The position numbers were made by a program, and so were the translations under genes. From NCBI RefSeq assembly GCF_000425785.1, contig NZ_AUEC01000011.1:145094-209093 (forward strand): DNA of 64,000 nucleotides, given 5' to 3'. How positions within the stretch are numbered: position 1 is the first letter of the stretch; every line of letters starts with the position of its first letter. The notes beneath the pieces were generated by a model, which worked only from the letters and a program-made list of their open reading frames with translations, was not told the origin of the DNA and ran no database searches. Shown here piece by piece: positions 8,762-18,624 of this stretch. This DNA comes from Pseudomonas taiwanensis DSM 21245. GTDB lineage: Bacteria > Pseudomonadota > Gammaproteobacteria > Pseudomonadales > Pseudomonadaceae.

Positions 8762-10381
8762 TCACTCAGGCAATGGGGGTTGCATCAAAGGTGCTGTCTT
8801 TTCCGGGATATCGGTCATGGTTGCCTCGGTCAGCAGCAGGATGCTGGCGACTGAGACTGCGTTCTCGAGGGCGATGCGTACCACTTTGGTGGGGTCGATG
8901 ATGCCGGCCTCGTACAGGTCGACGTAGGTGTTGGCCGCCGCGTCGAACCCGATGCTGCCCGTTTCGGCGAGCATGCGTGCCACCACCACGCCCGCGTCCA
9001 CCGCGGAATTTTCGGCAATCATCCGCGCTGGGGCCTCCAGCGCACGGCGCAGTATCTGCAAACCGGTGCGTATATCACCTTCGCTGCCCGCCTCTTCAGC
9101 GAGCAACGCAGGCACCGCCTTGAGCAAAGCCAGGCCACCGCCAGGCACCATGCCTTCGGCGATGGCCGCGCGGGTGGCGGCCAGGGCATCATCCAACGCG
9201 TCCTTGCGCGCTTTCATCTCCGCTTCGGACGGTGCCCCGACGCGGATCACTGCCACACCGCCCGCAAGCCTGGCCAGGCGTTCATGCAGTTTTTCCCGGT
9301 CGTAATCGCTGGTGCTGGCCTCGATCTGGGCGCGGATCTGCGCAACGCGGGTAGCCACCGCTTGCTGGGTGCCCTTGCCACCGATCAACGCCGTACTGTC
9401 TTTCAACACCACCGCACGGTGCACCTGGCCGAGCTGGGACAACTGCAACTGATCGAGATTGATGCCAAGCTCCGCCGACACCAGGGTCGCCCCCGTGAGC
9501 ACCGCGATGTCCTGGAGCATTTCCTTGCGCCGGTCGCCATACCCAGGAGCCTTCACGGCCACCGCTCGCAGCACGCCGCGGATCTGGTTGACCACCAGCG
9601 TGGTCAAGGCCTCGCCGTCGATGTCTTCGGCGATCACCACCAGCGGCTGACCGCTTTTCGCCACTTGTTCCAGCAGGGGCAGCAGATCGTTGAGTGCGCC
9701 GATCTTGTGATCGCACAGCAAGACACAAGCATCGGTCAGCTCGACCTGCATCTTCTCGGTGTCGGTGACGAAGTAAGGCGACACATAGCCCCGGTCGAAG
9801 CGCATGCCATCCATGATTTCGACCACGGTTTCGGTGGTCTTGGATTCCTCCACGCTGACCACGCCTTCCACGCCGACCTTCTCCAGGGCATCCGCGACCA
9901 ACTGGCCAATCAACGGGTCGTTGTGCGCCGATAACGTCGCCACCTGGGCTTTTTCCTTGGCAGTGCTGACCTGGCGTGACTGCGCCAGCAGCGATGTCAT
10001 GACCAACGCCAGCCCTCTGTCCAGGCCTCGCTTGAGGTCGATGGCGCTGGCCCCGGCCACCACGTTGCGCACGCCGTCGGCCAGGATCGCGTGGGCGAGC
10101 ACTGTCGCGGTACTGGTGCCATCCCCCACCGCTTCACCGGTGCGTTCGGCCGCCTGGCGCAGCATCTGGGCGCCAAGATTTTCCTCCGGGTCCTGCAGAT
10201 CGACCCGTTTGGCGATGGTGACTCCATCGTTGCAGACGGTCGGTTTACCCCAACTGCTCTGCATCAGCACCGATTTCGATTTGGGCCCTAGCGTTACGCG
10301 CACGGCATCGGCGAGCTGGGTGGCGCCACTGAGAATTTTCTCCCGCGCTGCAGAGCGGAACAGCATTTTGCTGTGGGGCAT
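8762..10381 (-). CDS. groEL: Second GroEL-type chaperonin without GroES
   Basis: A 539-residue Hsp60. Conserved ATPase segments are present: VRVTLGPKSKSVL near 30, NDGVTIA near 51, GDGTSTATVLA near 86 and GMVPGGGLALL near 410. It lacks the Gly-Gly-Met-rich tail of housekeeping GroEL and ends in a Pro-rich tail instead. No groES is adjacent, unlike the usual groESL operon. The start has GGGAGG before it, and a perfect Anr box is 78 bases upstream. It is probably a specialised chaperonin for low-oxygen stress that would borrow GroES or act alone. Sequence alone cannot tell whether it forms mixed rings. Confidence 0.88.
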   Translation of the reverse strand: MPHSKMLFRSAAREKILSGATQLADAVRVTLGPKSKSVLMQSSWGKPTVCNDGVTIAKRVDLQDPEENLGAQMLRQAAERTGEAVGDGTSTATVLAHAILADGVRNVVAGASAIDLKRGLDRGLALVMTSLLAQSRQVSTAKEKAQVATLSAHNDPLIGQLVADALEKVGVEGVVSVEESKTTETVVEIMDGMRFDRGYVSPYFVTDTEKMQVELTDACVLLCDHKIGALNDLLPLLEQVAKSGQPLVVIAEDIDGEALTTLVVNQIRGVLRAVAVKAPGYGDRRKEMLQDIAVLTGATLVSAELGINLDQLQLSQLGQVHRAVVLKDSTALIGGKGTQQAVATRVAQIRAQIEASTSDYDREKLHERLARLAGGVAVIRVGAPSEAEMKARKDALDDALAATRAAIAEGMVPGGGLALLKAVPALLAEEAGSEGDIRTGLQILRRALEAPARMIAENSAVDAGVVVARMLAETGSIGFDAAANTYVDLYEAGIIDPTKVVRIALENAVSVASILLLTEATMTDIPEKTAPLMQPPLPE

Positions 10382-10452
10382 GGTATTGCCTCCCGTGTAG
10401 GCCAGGGCATGAAACAGCTGCTGCCAGCATCCCGCTCCACCACATTGGGTGC

Positions 10453-10466
10453 TTGATTTTTATCAA
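10453..10466 (-). promoter_or_regulatory. Perfect Anr/FNR box for groEL-like/USP genes
   Basis: TTGATTTTTATCAA is a 10/10 palindromic match in the short gap between the ATPase stop (10492) and the groEL-like start (10381). Only the groEL-like gene reads away from it, 78 bases to the start codon. Confidence 0.85.
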
Positions 10467-10491
10467 CCCTACAAGGCGCTGAACGCTGCGC

Positions 10492-12774
10492 TCAGCGTTG
10501 ATCCAGGTACCGGTAAAGGGCCTCTTCCTGGTCGAAGTGCAACTTTGCCAAGGTGTCCAGGCGTATCAGCTGGTGCTGGATGTCATCTGCGCTCGGGCTC
10601 GCTGCCGCCTGACTGAAATCGTGGTTCATGCAGGACAGAAGATGGATGAGGCGGAAAATTTCCCGGTGGGTATGGCTCATCGCCGACAACGGGTCTTCGC
10701 CGGGCATGAAGCGGCTCAGCAGCGGGTACAGACGACGCTCGTCATCGCGCTCGTGGCGCTCCAGAAGGTCATGCAGCCCGGTGACCAGCCTGCCGAGGTC
10801 AGCCCGCGCCTGCTCGATGGGACGCTTGGCGAAGTCGCAGGCCATCTGGCTCAGTTCCGTCAGCAACCCGTCGAGTTGCCGATGCTCGTCCTGCAACCGA
10901 TCCAGGTCCTCGACGGCAAGCCCGCTGCGTTGCCTGGCCGTCAAGGGGCCTAGCGCACGCAAGGCGTTGACGATGATCAACAGGTCGATACCTTCCTGCA
11001 ACACCGCCCCCAGCAATGCCGGCAGGTAGCCGGCGGCTGCAACCACCATCGCCAGCAACGACAGGCTCATCCCCACCCATACTCCCTGCCGGGCGATGTA
11101 CACGGCATGCCGGGCGATATCCAGGGCCTCGACCAAGCGATCGAGCCGATCGACCAGCAACACCACACCGGCCGCCTGGGCGGAGGCCGTCACGCCAGAA
11201 GCCCCCATGGCAACCCCGACATCGGCCGCCGCCAATGCCGGTGCGTCGTTGATGCCGTCGCCGACCATCAGCGAGGGGGCCGTACGGCAGCCCTCCTGCA
11301 CCAGGCGAATTTTGTCTTCTGGCGAGAGCCCTGAGCGAAGCTCGTCGATACCCGCCGCCAGCGCGACCATTTCCGCGGTTTCCGGGCGGTCACCGGTGAG
11401 CATGACCACCTTGTCGATCCCTCGCGCCCGCAGGCGTCGCAGTGTCTGGGGGGTTTCCCGGCGCAGGTCATCGGCCAGCCGCAGTACCGCTTTCAACTCA
11501 CCGTCAACCGCCACGAAACTGCCGCTGTTGGCCAGGTAGTCCAGTTGCTGCAAACGCTCCTGTGCCCAGTGCCCATCGTCCTTCTCCTGCTGCACATAGG
11601 CCAGGGCACCCAAGCGTACAGCCTTGCCGTGCACAACCCCGGCGAGCCCCTGGCCGGGGCTTTCCTCCACCTGCTGGGCGGCGGTCAGCGTCACGTTGCG
11701 CAATCGGGCAGCATGAACAATGGCCTGGGCAATCGGATGGGTCGATGACTGGGCCAACGAAGCGGCCAGCTGCAGCATCTGCAAGGGCGCGCCCTGCCCC
11801 CTCACCTCGATCGACTGCAACTGGGCATGGCCACTGGTCAAGGTCCCGGTCTTGTCGAGGAACACCTGGCGCACGCCGGCGAGGGCTTCGAGCACCTCGC
11901 CGTCACGCACCAGTATGTTGCGCCGTGCAGCCCTCGAAATGCCTGAAATGATGGCAATCGGCACAGCCAGTATCAGCGGGCAAGGCGTGGCGACCACCAG
12001 CACGGCGAGCACCCGCTGCACATCGCCACTGGCCCACCACGCCAGCGCAGCCATCAGCAATGTCAACGGGATCAGCGCCAGTGCGTAGCGGTCGGCCAGG
12101 CGCACGAACGGTGCCCGTGACTGACGTGCCGCTTCGGCCAGTCGCACGATGCCCGCGTAAGTGCTTTGCGCTGCGGTACGGGTGGCCAGCAAGAGCAGCG
12201 GCGCGCCTGTGTTGGTCACGCCGCTGGCCACCGGCTCACCGGCATGGCGGGTGACGGGCAACGATTCGCCGGTCAGCGCAGCTTCGTCCAGAGTCGCCTG
12301 CTCAGACTGCAAGTACCCGTCCACTGGCACGATTTCGCCCAGGCGCACCAGGACGCGGTGGCCAGCGCGGACTGCGTCGACCGGCACCTCACGCAAGCCC
12401 TCCTGCTCCTGAATCCAGGCCCGCTGTGGCGCCCGGTCGATCAGTGCGCGCAATTCGCGCTCGGCGTGACGCAGGCTGAGCGTCTCCAAGGCACGCCCCG
12501 TGGCCAGCATCAGCGCAACCACGGCGCCCACCAGCATTTGCTCCAGGGCCAGGGCCGCGCCAATCGACATCAGTGCGATCAGGTCGATGCCCGCCTCACG
12601 CCTGGCCAGGCGCTGGACCATTTCCACCGCCAGCACCACTGCCATGAGCGCGCTGCCGCCGGCCCAGATCAACGCCGCCCAAACCGGCTGTTGCGCGGCA
12701 TAGACCAGCCCGCCCAACAGCAGGGACAGGACGCAGACCAGCAACAGGCTTGGGTCCAGCCATCGACGTGACAT
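10492..12774 (-). CDS. P1B-5-type metal ATPase with C-terminal hemerythrin domain
   Basis: A 760-residue P-type ATPase. Residues 168-170 TGE (actuator), 263-266 TPCP (membrane metal site), 307-311 DKTGT (phosphorylation), 345-347 THP and 505-510 GDGIND are intact. QEGID at 593-597 with TPCP is the signature of P1B-5 ATPases such as Sinorhizobium Nia, linked to Ni/Fe export. Residues about 620-760 form a hemerythrin-like HHE domain with His631, His674-x3-Glu678, His703 and His746-x3-Glu750 as possible diiron ligands. No N-terminal heavy-metal domain is present. The start at 12774, with no clear SD, is 5 bases after the lipoprotein stop, so translation is probably coupled. Confidence 0.88.
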   Translation of the reverse strand: MSRRWLDPSLLLVCVLSLLLGGLVYAAQQPVWAALIWAGGSALMAVVLAVEMVQRLARREAGIDLIALMSIGAALALEQMLVGAVVALMLATGRALETLSLRHAERELRALIDRAPQRAWIQEQEGLREVPVDAVRAGHRVLVRLGEIVPVDGYLQSEQATLDEAALTGESLPVTRHAGEPVASGVTNTGAPLLLLATRTAAQSTYAGIVRLAEAARQSRAPFVRLADRYALALIPLTLLMAALAWWASGDVQRVLAVLVVATPCPLILAVPIAIISGISRAARRNILVRDGEVLEALAGVRQVFLDKTGTLTSGHAQLQSIEVRGQGAPLQMLQLAASLAQSSTHPIAQAIVHAARLRNVTLTAAQQVEESPGQGLAGVVHGKAVRLGALAYVQQEKDDGHWAQERLQQLDYLANSGSFVAVDGELKAVLRLADDLRRETPQTLRRLRARGIDKVVMLTGDRPETAEMVALAAGIDELRSGLSPEDKIRLVQEGCRTAPSLMVGDGINDAPALAAADVGVAMGASGVTASAQAAGVVLLVDRLDRLVEALDIARHAVYIARQGVWVGMSLSLLAMVVAAAGYLPALLGAVLQEGIDLLIIVNALRALGPLTARQRSGLAVEDLDRLQDEHRQLDGLLTELSQMACDFAKRPIEQARADLGRLVTGLHDLLERHERDDERRLYPLLSRFMPGEDPLSAMSHTHREIFRLIHLLSCMNHDFSQAAASPSADDIQHQLIRLDTLAKLHFDQEEALYRYLDQR

Positions 12775-12779
12775 GGCCG

Positions 12780-13034
12780 TTACTTGCGTTTGGCCTGCTG
12801 GAGCAACTGCTGGACCTGTTCCTGGGCCTGTGTCGCTCTGCGCAACGCCTCGTTGGCGGTCTGCTCGACCATATCGATGCGGTAGCACACCTGGTCGGCC
12901 CGCAAGCGCGCGGTCGCCGCGTTGTTCTCGGCCGACTCCAGCCGTGCGTCGTATTGCTCAGCGTGCCATGGCGTGCATCCCGAAACCAATACCAGAAGCA
13001 GGCTGGACAAGCCGGCAAGCAGATAGCGTTGCAT
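12780..13034 (-). CDS. Small coiled-coil lipoprotein (Lpp/OprI-like)
   Basis: An 84-residue precursor. The signal peptide ends in LVSGC, a lipobox, so Cys would be lipidated. The mature part is a heptad-like helix with many Ala, Gln and Arg, ending in KRK, as in the murein lipoproteins Lpp and OprI; the terminal Lys could attach to peptidoglycan. The start at 13034 follows GAGGG. It is the first gene of a pair with the metal ATPase and has an Anr-like box upstream. It may strengthen the envelope under low oxygen. It is not the main OprI, which is normally far more strongly translated and stands alone. Confidence 0.75.
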   Translation of the reverse strand: MQRYLLAGLSSLLLVLVSGCTPWHAEQYDARLESAENNAATARLRADQVCYRIDMVEQTANEALRRATQAQEQVQQLLQQAKRK

Positions 13035-13094
13035 GGTGGTGCCCTCGCGCATGCTCAAGACACCCCTAGTATCGGCACCGGCACTCACCGCAGC

Positions 13095-13108
13095 CTGACA
13101 TTTATCAA
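13095..13108 (-). promoter_or_regulatory. Putative Anr/FNR box for lipoprotein-ATPase genes
   Basis: Read on the minus strand this is TTGATAAATGTCAG, 8/10. Its centre is 67 bases from the lipoprotein start. GATACT lies about 21 bases after it and would fit a -10 element. Confidence 0.65.
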
Positions 13109-13138
13109 TCTCGCCAGGCGTACGGTAGCGCGCCGGTT

Positions 13139-13152
13139 TTGACCTTTGTCAA
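13139..13152 (+). promoter_or_regulatory. Putative Anr/FNR box for BON-ftsH genes
   Basis: TTGACCTTTGTCAA, 8/10 and symmetric, is centred 86 bases before the BON protein start. TAGAAA follows 21 bases after the box. It lies 44 bases from the neighbouring divergent box. Confidence 0.62.
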
Positions 13153-13231
13153 TCGCGTGGTACCGCTGGAGGGTAGAAACATGGGCTGAGGGCATCTCGG
13201 CCCACCTTTCCAATGGATAGCGGAGACCATC

Positions 13232-13879
13232 ATGAACGACCTTGATTTGCGCGACCTGGTGCTTGAAGAGTTGGCGTTTCAACCTGACATCAATGCCGCC
13301 AGCATCGGTGTGACGGTGCAGGATGGCGTGGTCACACTGTCCGGCCACGTCAGCAGTTATGCCCAGAAGATCAGTGCCGAGCGCACCGTCAAAGCCATGA
13401 AAGGCGTGCGTGGGCTGGCCGAGGAAATCGAAGTCCGACTGAACAAGCTCGAAGGTACTGCCGACGATACCATTGCCAGCCGCGCCCTGAAGATCATCGC
13501 CTGGAGCTCGGATGCCAATGTCGAGGGCATCAAGGTCACCGTTCACAAAGGCACGGTGACCTTGGAAGGCGAACTGGACTGGCAATACCAGAAGGAAGTG
13601 ATCGAGCAAGCGGTTTGGCGTCTGTCGGGCGTGGTCGGCGTGCACAATCGCATCACCTTGAAGGCGCGGGCCAATGCCAGCGATATCCGCCATCGCATCG
13701 AACAGGCCCTCAAGCGCAGCGCAGAGATCCAGGCCGAGGGCATCCGCATTACCGTCAACGGCGGTGTGGTCCGGCTGGAAGGCAAGGTGCACTTGCTTCG
13801 TGAACGGGAAGTGGTCGAGCGCGCTGCCTGGGCAGTGCCTGGCGTAAGCAAGGTTGAAGACTACCTGTTGATCGCCTAG
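13232..13879 (+). CDS. Triple BON-domain protein
   Basis: A 215-residue protein with three BON domains, about residues 3-72, 78-146 and 150-215, each with the I-x-V-x-x-G-x-V-x-L-x-G pattern. OsmY, a related osmotic-stress protein, has two such domains and a signal peptide; here no signal peptide is seen, so this protein is probably cytoplasmic. BON domains bind membranes or lipids in some proteins. It is followed 27 bases later by the FtsH-type protease gene, so the pair may act together at the inner membrane. The partner or ligand is unknown. Confidence 0.85.
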   Translation: MNDLDLRDLVLEELAFQPDINAASIGVTVQDGVVTLSGHVSSYAQKISAERTVKAMKGVRGLAEEIEVRLNKLEGTADDTIASRALKIIAWSSDANVEGIKVTVHKGTVTLEGELDWQYQKEVIEQAVWRLSGVVGVHNRITLKARANASDIRHRIEQALKRSAEIQAEGIRITVNGGVVRLEGKVHLLREREVVERAAWAVPGVSKVEDYLLIA

Positions 13880-13906
13880 CCCGGCGGCCCACCAGGAGAG
13901 ACGGTC

Positions 13907-15748
13907 ATGAACAAAGATCAGCCCTGGACGCTGTACCTGCTGGCAATCGGCCTGGCCGTGCTCGCCGCCATCCAGTTCGGCCTGTTCAACCGAGCGGCCG
14001 TTCAGACCATCTCCTATAGCCAGTTCCTGCAATTGCTCGAACAGCAAAAGGTCAGTGAGCTGCGGATCGAACATGACCGCATCCTGGGCACATTGCAGGA
14101 ACCGATCGCCGGGCGTTCGGTGTTCTCCACGGTGCGGGTCGACCCGCAGTTGAGCGAGCAATTGAGCCGTACGGGCGTTACCTTCACTGGGGTAGCCGAG
14201 GACAGCAACCTGGCGAGCCTGGTGGGTTGGCTGATGCCGCTGATGATGATGCTGGCGCTGTGGTTCTTCCTGTTTCGTGGCGTGACCGACAAACAGGGGT
14301 TGGGCGGGTTGATGAGCGTGGGCAAATCACGTGCGCGCGTCTATGTCGAGCGCGATACCAAGGTCACCTTCGCCGATGTGGCGGGCATAGACGACGTCAA
14401 GGGCGAGCTCACCGAAGTGGTGTCCTTTCTCAAGAACCAGGCGTTCTATGCCCGCCTGGGGGCGCATGTGCCCAAGGGCACGTTGCTGGTCGGCCCCCCT
14501 GGCACCGGCAAGACCCTGGTCGCCAAGGCCATCGCCGGAGAGGCGGCGGTACCGTTTTTCTCGATCTCCGGGTCGGAGTTCGTCGAGATGTTCGTCGGCG
14601 TGGGCGCGGCGCGGGTGCGCGACCTGTTCGACCAGGCCCGGCGCGCAGCGCCCTGCATCATCTTCATCGACGAACTGGACGCCCTGGGCAAGATGCGTGG
14701 TATCGGCAGCCTGGGCGGCAACGACGAGAAGGAACAGACCCTCAATCAACTGCTGGCCGAGCTCGATGGCTTCGATCCACGCGAAGGTGTCGTGCTGCTG
14801 GCAGCGACCAATCGCCCTGAGATACTGGACCCGGCGCTGCTGCGCGCCGGACGCTTCGACCGGCAGATCCTGATCGACCGCCCCGACCGCAAGGGCCGCC
14901 TGGCGATCCTTAAGGTGCACCTGCACAAGATCGTCTACAAGAACGACCTGGACTTGGAACGCATTGCCGAGATCACCCCTGGCCTGACCGGCGCCGACCT
15001 GGCCAACCTGGTGAACGAAGCCGCCATCGTCGCCACCCGGCGCGCCAGCCAATGGGTTGAGCTGCAGGACTTCACCGCTGCCGTCGAACGCTTGGTGGCA
15101 GGCGTGGAGCGCAAGGGCAACGTGCTGCGCGACGATGAACGCCAGGTTGTGGCGTACCATGAAATGGGCCACGCACTCGCGGCAAGCAGCCTGCCGGCGA
15201 TGGACCCGGTGCACAAAGTGTCGATCATCCCCAGAGCCGCTGGCTCGCTGGGGTTCACGCTGCAACGGCCGACCGATGACCGCTACCTGATCAGCGCGCA
15301 GATGCTGCGCGACCGGATCGTCGTACTGATGGCCGGGCGGGCCGCCGAAAGCCTGGTATTCGGCCAGGTGTCCACCGGAGCCGCTGACGACTTGGGACGC
15401 GCCACCGACATCGCCCGCCAGCTGATCACCCGCTTCGGCATGAGCACGGAGCTGGGCCAGGCAGTGCTGGAGCGGCAGCAGGCCAGCTACCTGGGCGAAT
15501 CGTTGTTGCGCCAGGAGCGCAAGGACTACTCGGAGCAGACCGCAAGGGAAATCGACCTGGGTATTCGCGGCTTGCTGGAGGAAGCCTACGCCCGTGCCCG
15601 GACGTTGCTCGAACAGCGACGTTCCGACCTGGACGCTGGGGCACGCCTGTTATTGGCCAAGGAAACCATCACCCCGGAAGAATTCCCCGCGCTGCTGCCC
15701 CTGGCCAAGGAGCCTGCCACCTATAATCTGGTCGATGCGGCCAAATGA
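13907..15748 (+). CDS. ftsH: Second FtsH-type AAA membrane protease
   Basis: A 613-residue FtsH paralogue. It has TM1 at about 9-26, a short periplasmic part, TM2 at about 104-124, Walker A GPPGTGKT (196-203), pore loop FVGV (229-232), Walker B IIFIDE (251-256) and the zinc site HEMGH (418-422), with Asp494 or 495 as a likely third ligand. The housekeeping enzyme carries HEAGH, so the Ala-to-Met change marks this as a divergent copy. SD AGGAGAG precedes it. It would degrade membrane and misfolded proteins under the island's stress signal. The catalytic residues look complete. Confidence 0.9.
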   Translation: MNKDQPWTLYLLAIGLAVLAAIQFGLFNRAAVQTISYSQFLQLLEQQKVSELRIEHDRILGTLQEPIAGRSVFSTVRVDPQLSEQLSRTGVTFTGVAEDSNLASLVGWLMPLMMMLALWFFLFRGVTDKQGLGGLMSVGKSRARVYVERDTKVTFADVAGIDDVKGELTEVVSFLKNQAFYARLGAHVPKGTLLVGPPGTGKTLVAKAIAGEAAVPFFSISGSEFVEMFVGVGAARVRDLFDQARRAAPCIIFIDELDALGKMRGIGSLGGNDEKEQTLNQLLAELDGFDPREGVVLLAATNRPEILDPALLRAGRFDRQILIDRPDRKGRLAILKVHLHKIVYKNDLDLERIAEITPGLTGADLANLVNEAAIVATRRASQWVELQDFTAAVERLVAGVERKGNVLRDDERQVVAYHEMGHALAASSLPAMDPVHKVSIIPRAAGSLGFTLQRPTDDRYLISAQMLRDRIVVLMAGRAAESLVFGQVSTGAADDLGRATDIARQLITRFGMSTELGQAVLERQQASYLGESLLRQERKDYSEQTAREIDLGIRGLLEEAYARARTLLEQRRSDLDAGARLLLAKETITPEEFPALLPLAKEPATYNLVDAAK

Positions 15749-15775
15749 CAGACCGATCCAATCCGAGTGCCGACC

Positions 15776-16201
15776 ATGCTCACCGTCACATTGATCAACA
15801 TGCTGGTGGTGATCCTGGTGGTGATCATCCACTACGAATGCCTGCTTCGCCTGAACGACTGGCTACCGCGGCTGAAGCTGTGGAGCCGGTTCCGGATCGT
15901 CGCTGGCGTGTTTGGCGCGCTGCTGGCCCATGCCTTGGAGGTCTGGTGTTTCGCCCTGGTGTATTACCTGATGGCCCACGCCGAGGGCTGGGGCACGCTC
16001 AGTGGCAACTTCGACGGCAGCTTGCTCGATTGCGTGTACTTTTCCTTTACCACCTACACCACGATAGGCTTTGGCGACATCGCCCCTACCGGTCATCTCA
16101 AGTACCTCACCGGCCTGCAAGCGTTGACAGGCCTGGTGCTGATCACCTGGACCGCGTCGTTCCTGTTCCTCGAAATGCAGAAATACTGGAAAGCCAAATA
16201 G
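15776..16201 (+). CDS. Small potassium-channel-like protein
   Basis: A 141-residue inner-membrane protein. It has an N-terminal hydrophobic helix, a second helix, a pore segment with TTIGFGD (compare the K+ filter TVGYGD) and a last helix, as in the two-TM Ion_trans_2 channels with one extra N-terminal helix. It lies 27 bases after ftsH and probably shares its transcript. The ATG at 15776 is preferred; a GTG at 15767 is also in frame, and neither has a strong SD. Four subunits would form a pore. No regulatory RCK domain is present, so gating is unknown. Confidence 0.72.
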   Translation: MLTVTLINMLVVILVVIIHYECLLRLNDWLPRLKLWSRFRIVAGVFGALLAHALEVWCFALVYYLMAHAEGWGTLSGNFDGSLLDCVYFSFTTYTTIGFGDIAPTGHLKYLTGLQALTGLVLITWTASFLFLEMQKYWKAK

Positions 16202-16208
16202 CGCCGGT

Positions 16209-18584
16209 TCAGGCGTCTGGGTGCGGTGTCCAGTGCCATTGCGCAACCTCAGGCATGTCTTCGCCATGCTCGATCAGGTACAGCTTGTGCTTTTCCATGG
16301 TCGACCAGTAGCGGGTTCGCGCCCGCTCCACCTGCGCTTGCAGGCGAGGCACGCGTTCGAACACATCCAGCACCAGCTGGTAGCGGTCGAGGTTGTTGAT
16401 GACCGCCATGTCGAACGGCGTGGTGGTCGCCCCTTCCTCACGAAAGCCATGCACATGGAAACGCTGCGGGTTGGCACGCTTGTAGATGAGGCGGTGAACC
16501 AGGGCCGGGTAACCATGGAAGGCGAAGATCACCGGCTGCTCTTCGGTGAACAGCGCATTGAAGTCACTGTCGGGCAAGCCGTGCGGATGCTGTAGCGGTG
16601 ATTGCAGTGCCATCAGGTCGACCACGTTCACCACCCTGACCCGCAGGTCGGCGACGTCGTCACGAAGCAGGGTTACCGCCGCCAGCACTTCCAGCGTCGG
16701 CACATCGCCTGCGCAGGCGAGGACCACCTCCGGCAGGTCATCGTCATGGCTGGCCCATGCCCAACGCCCGATGCCAGCCTGGCAGTGCAGGTTCGCCGCC
16801 TGCCCATCCAGCCACTGCCACTCCAGTTGCTTGCCGGCAACGATCACATTGATGTAGCCACGGCTGCGCAGGCAATGGTCAGCCACGGACAGCAGGCAGT
16901 TGGCGTCCGGGGGCAGGTAGATACGCGCAAGATCGGCCTTTTTGTTCGCCAGAAGGTCCAGCAGACCTGGGTCCTGGTGCGAAAAGCCGTTGTGGTCCTG
17001 ACGCCAGACATGCGAGGTCAGCAGGATGTTCAACGAAGCGATCGGCTTGCGCCACGGCACTTCGGCGGCTGTCTTGAGCCATTTTGCATGCTGGTTGATC
17101 ATCGAATCGACGATGTGGATGAACGCTTCATAACACGAAAACAAGCCGTGGCGGCCGGTCAGCAGGTAACCCTCCAGCCAACCTTCGCATATCTGCTCGC
17201 TGAGAATCTCCATCACCCTGCCATCTGGACCGAGGTGGTCATCCTCGGCACCGTGGGGGTCCAGCCAGACCTTGCAGGTCGCCTCGAATACCGCATCCAG
17301 CCGGTTGGAAGCCGTCTCGTCAGGGCCGAACAGGCGAAAATCGCGGGACACCAGGCTGTTCTTGATCACGTCGCGCAAGTAGCTGCCCAGAACCCGGGTC
17401 GCCTCTGCGCGTACGCGTCCAGGCCCGTCCATCTTCACGCTGTAGTCGCTGAAGCGCGGAAGGTCCAGCGCTCGCAACAGCAGCCCGCCATTAGCATGTG
17501 GGTTCGCGCTCATGCGCCGCCGCCCGGTCGGGACCAGCGCGGCCAGTTCCGGCAACAACGCGCCCTGGGCATCGAACAATTCATGCGGCCGGTAGCTTTC
17601 CAGCCATTGCTGCAACTGCTGCAAGTGCAGTGGCTTGCGAAGGTCTCCCAGGGGCAGTTGATGGGAGCGCCAGGTTCCCTCTACCCGCTGCCCATCGACG
17701 AACGTCGGCCCCGTCCAGCCTTTTGGGGTGCGCAAGACCAGCACCGGCCACAATGGCCGGTCGATGGCTTGGCCCGCCTCGGTGTGCCGGGCAAGCCGCT
17801 GGATCTGGCAGATTTTCTCGTAGATCACATCCAGCGTCCTGGCCAACGCCCGATGCACCTCCATCGGTTCGTCGCCCTCGACGAAATAAGGATCATAACC
17901 GTAGCCATACATGAGGCTGGTCAACTCGTCCTCGCTGATCCGCGACAGCACCGTCGGGTTGGCGATCTTGTAGCCATTGAGGTGCAGGATCGGCAGTACC
18001 GCACCGTCGCGCGCGGGATTGAGGAATTTGTTGCAATGCCAGCTCGCCGCCAGCGCTCCGGTTTCCGCCTCGCCGTCGCCGATGACGCAGGCCACGATCA
18101 GCTGCGGATTGTCCAGGGCTGCGCCATAGGCATGGACCAAGGCATAGCCCAGCTCGCCACCTTCGTGCAGAGAACCCGGAACATGCGGGCCGACATGGCT
18201 GCCAATGCCGTACGGCCAGGAAAACTGACGAAACAACCGCGCCATTCCCTGCGCGTTACGTTCTATCGCAGGGTTCAGCTCGGTGTAGGTGCCATCCAGG
18301 TACGCCTGGGCAACCATGGCCGGGCCGCCATGGCCAGGGCCGGCGACGAACAACATGTTCAGGTCGTAATGGCGGATCAGCCGGTTCAGATGGGTGTAGA
18401 TCAGGTTGAGCCCTGGCGACGTGCCCCAGTGCCCCAGCAACCGAGGCTTGATGTCGGTCAGCTTCAGCGGCGTGGCCAGCAAGGGATTGCCCTGCAGGTA
18501 GATCTGGCCAACGGTAAGGTAGTTCGCGGCCCGCCAGTAGGCATCCAGCCATTCCAGTTCCTCGGTGCCTGGAAAATCGTTCAT
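16209..18584 (-). CDS. xfp: Xylulose-5-phosphate/fructose-6-phosphate phosphoketolase
   Basis: A 791-residue thiamine-diphosphate enzyme of the usual family length. It splits xylulose 5-phosphate or fructose 6-phosphate with phosphate to acetyl phosphate plus glyceraldehyde 3-phosphate or erythrose 4-phosphate. [10 protein letters not shown] near 85, the [18 protein letters not shown] region near 140 and GDGEAETG near 170 (ThDP/Mg site) are diagnostic. SD AGAGGGGG precedes the start. It is the last gene of hsp20-CBS-xfp. Acetyl phosphate could give ATP through acetate kinase, but no ackA is in this window. In pseudomonads this would supplement energy when respiration slows. Confidence 0.94.
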   Translation of the reverse strand: MNDFPGTEELEWLDAYWRAANYLTVGQIYLQGNPLLATPLKLTDIKPRLLGHWGTSPGLNLIYTHLNRLIRHYDLNMLFVAGPGHGGPAMVAQAYLDGTYTELNPAIERNAQGMARLFRQFSWPYGIGSHVGPHVPGSLHEGGELGYALVHAYGAALDNPQLIVACVIGDGEAETGALAASWHCNKFLNPARDGAVLPILHLNGYKIANPTVLSRISEDELTSLMYGYGYDPYFVEGDEPMEVHRALARTLDVIYEKICQIQRLARHTEAGQAIDRPLWPVLVLRTPKGWTGPTFVDGQRVEGTWRSHQLPLGDLRKPLHLQQLQQWLESYRPHELFDAQGALLPELAALVPTGRRRMSANPHANGGLLLRALDLPRFSDYSVKMDGPGRVRAEATRVLGSYLRDVIKNSLVSRDFRLFGPDETASNRLDAVFEATCKVWLDPHGAEDDHLGPDGRVMEILSEQICEGWLEGYLLTGRHGLFSCYEAFIHIVDSMINQHAKWLKTAAEVPWRKPIASLNILLTSHVWRQDHNGFSHQDPGLLDLLANKKADLARIYLPPDANCLLSVADHCLRSRGYINVIVAGKQLEWQWLDGQAANLHCQAGIGRWAWASHDDDLPEVVLACAGDVPTLEVLAAVTLLRDDVADLRVRVVNVVDLMALQSPLQHPHGLPDSDFNALFTEEQPVIFAFHGYPALVHRLIYKRANPQRFHVHGFREEGATTTPFDMAVINNLDRYQLVLDVFERVPRLQAQVERARTRYWSTMEKHKLYLIEHGEDMPEVAQWHWTPHPDA

Positions 18585-18624
18585 TGATCGCCCCCTCTGT
18601 CGATGGCGCGCACGCGCATGGGGT

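Noticed and set aside
16602..18587. A 661-codon plus-strand frame antisense to the phosphoketolase gene.
   Set aside because: Phosphoketolase on the other strand has all family motifs. The antisense frame is Gln/Arg/His-rich, lacks any domain and follows from high-GC codon bias.
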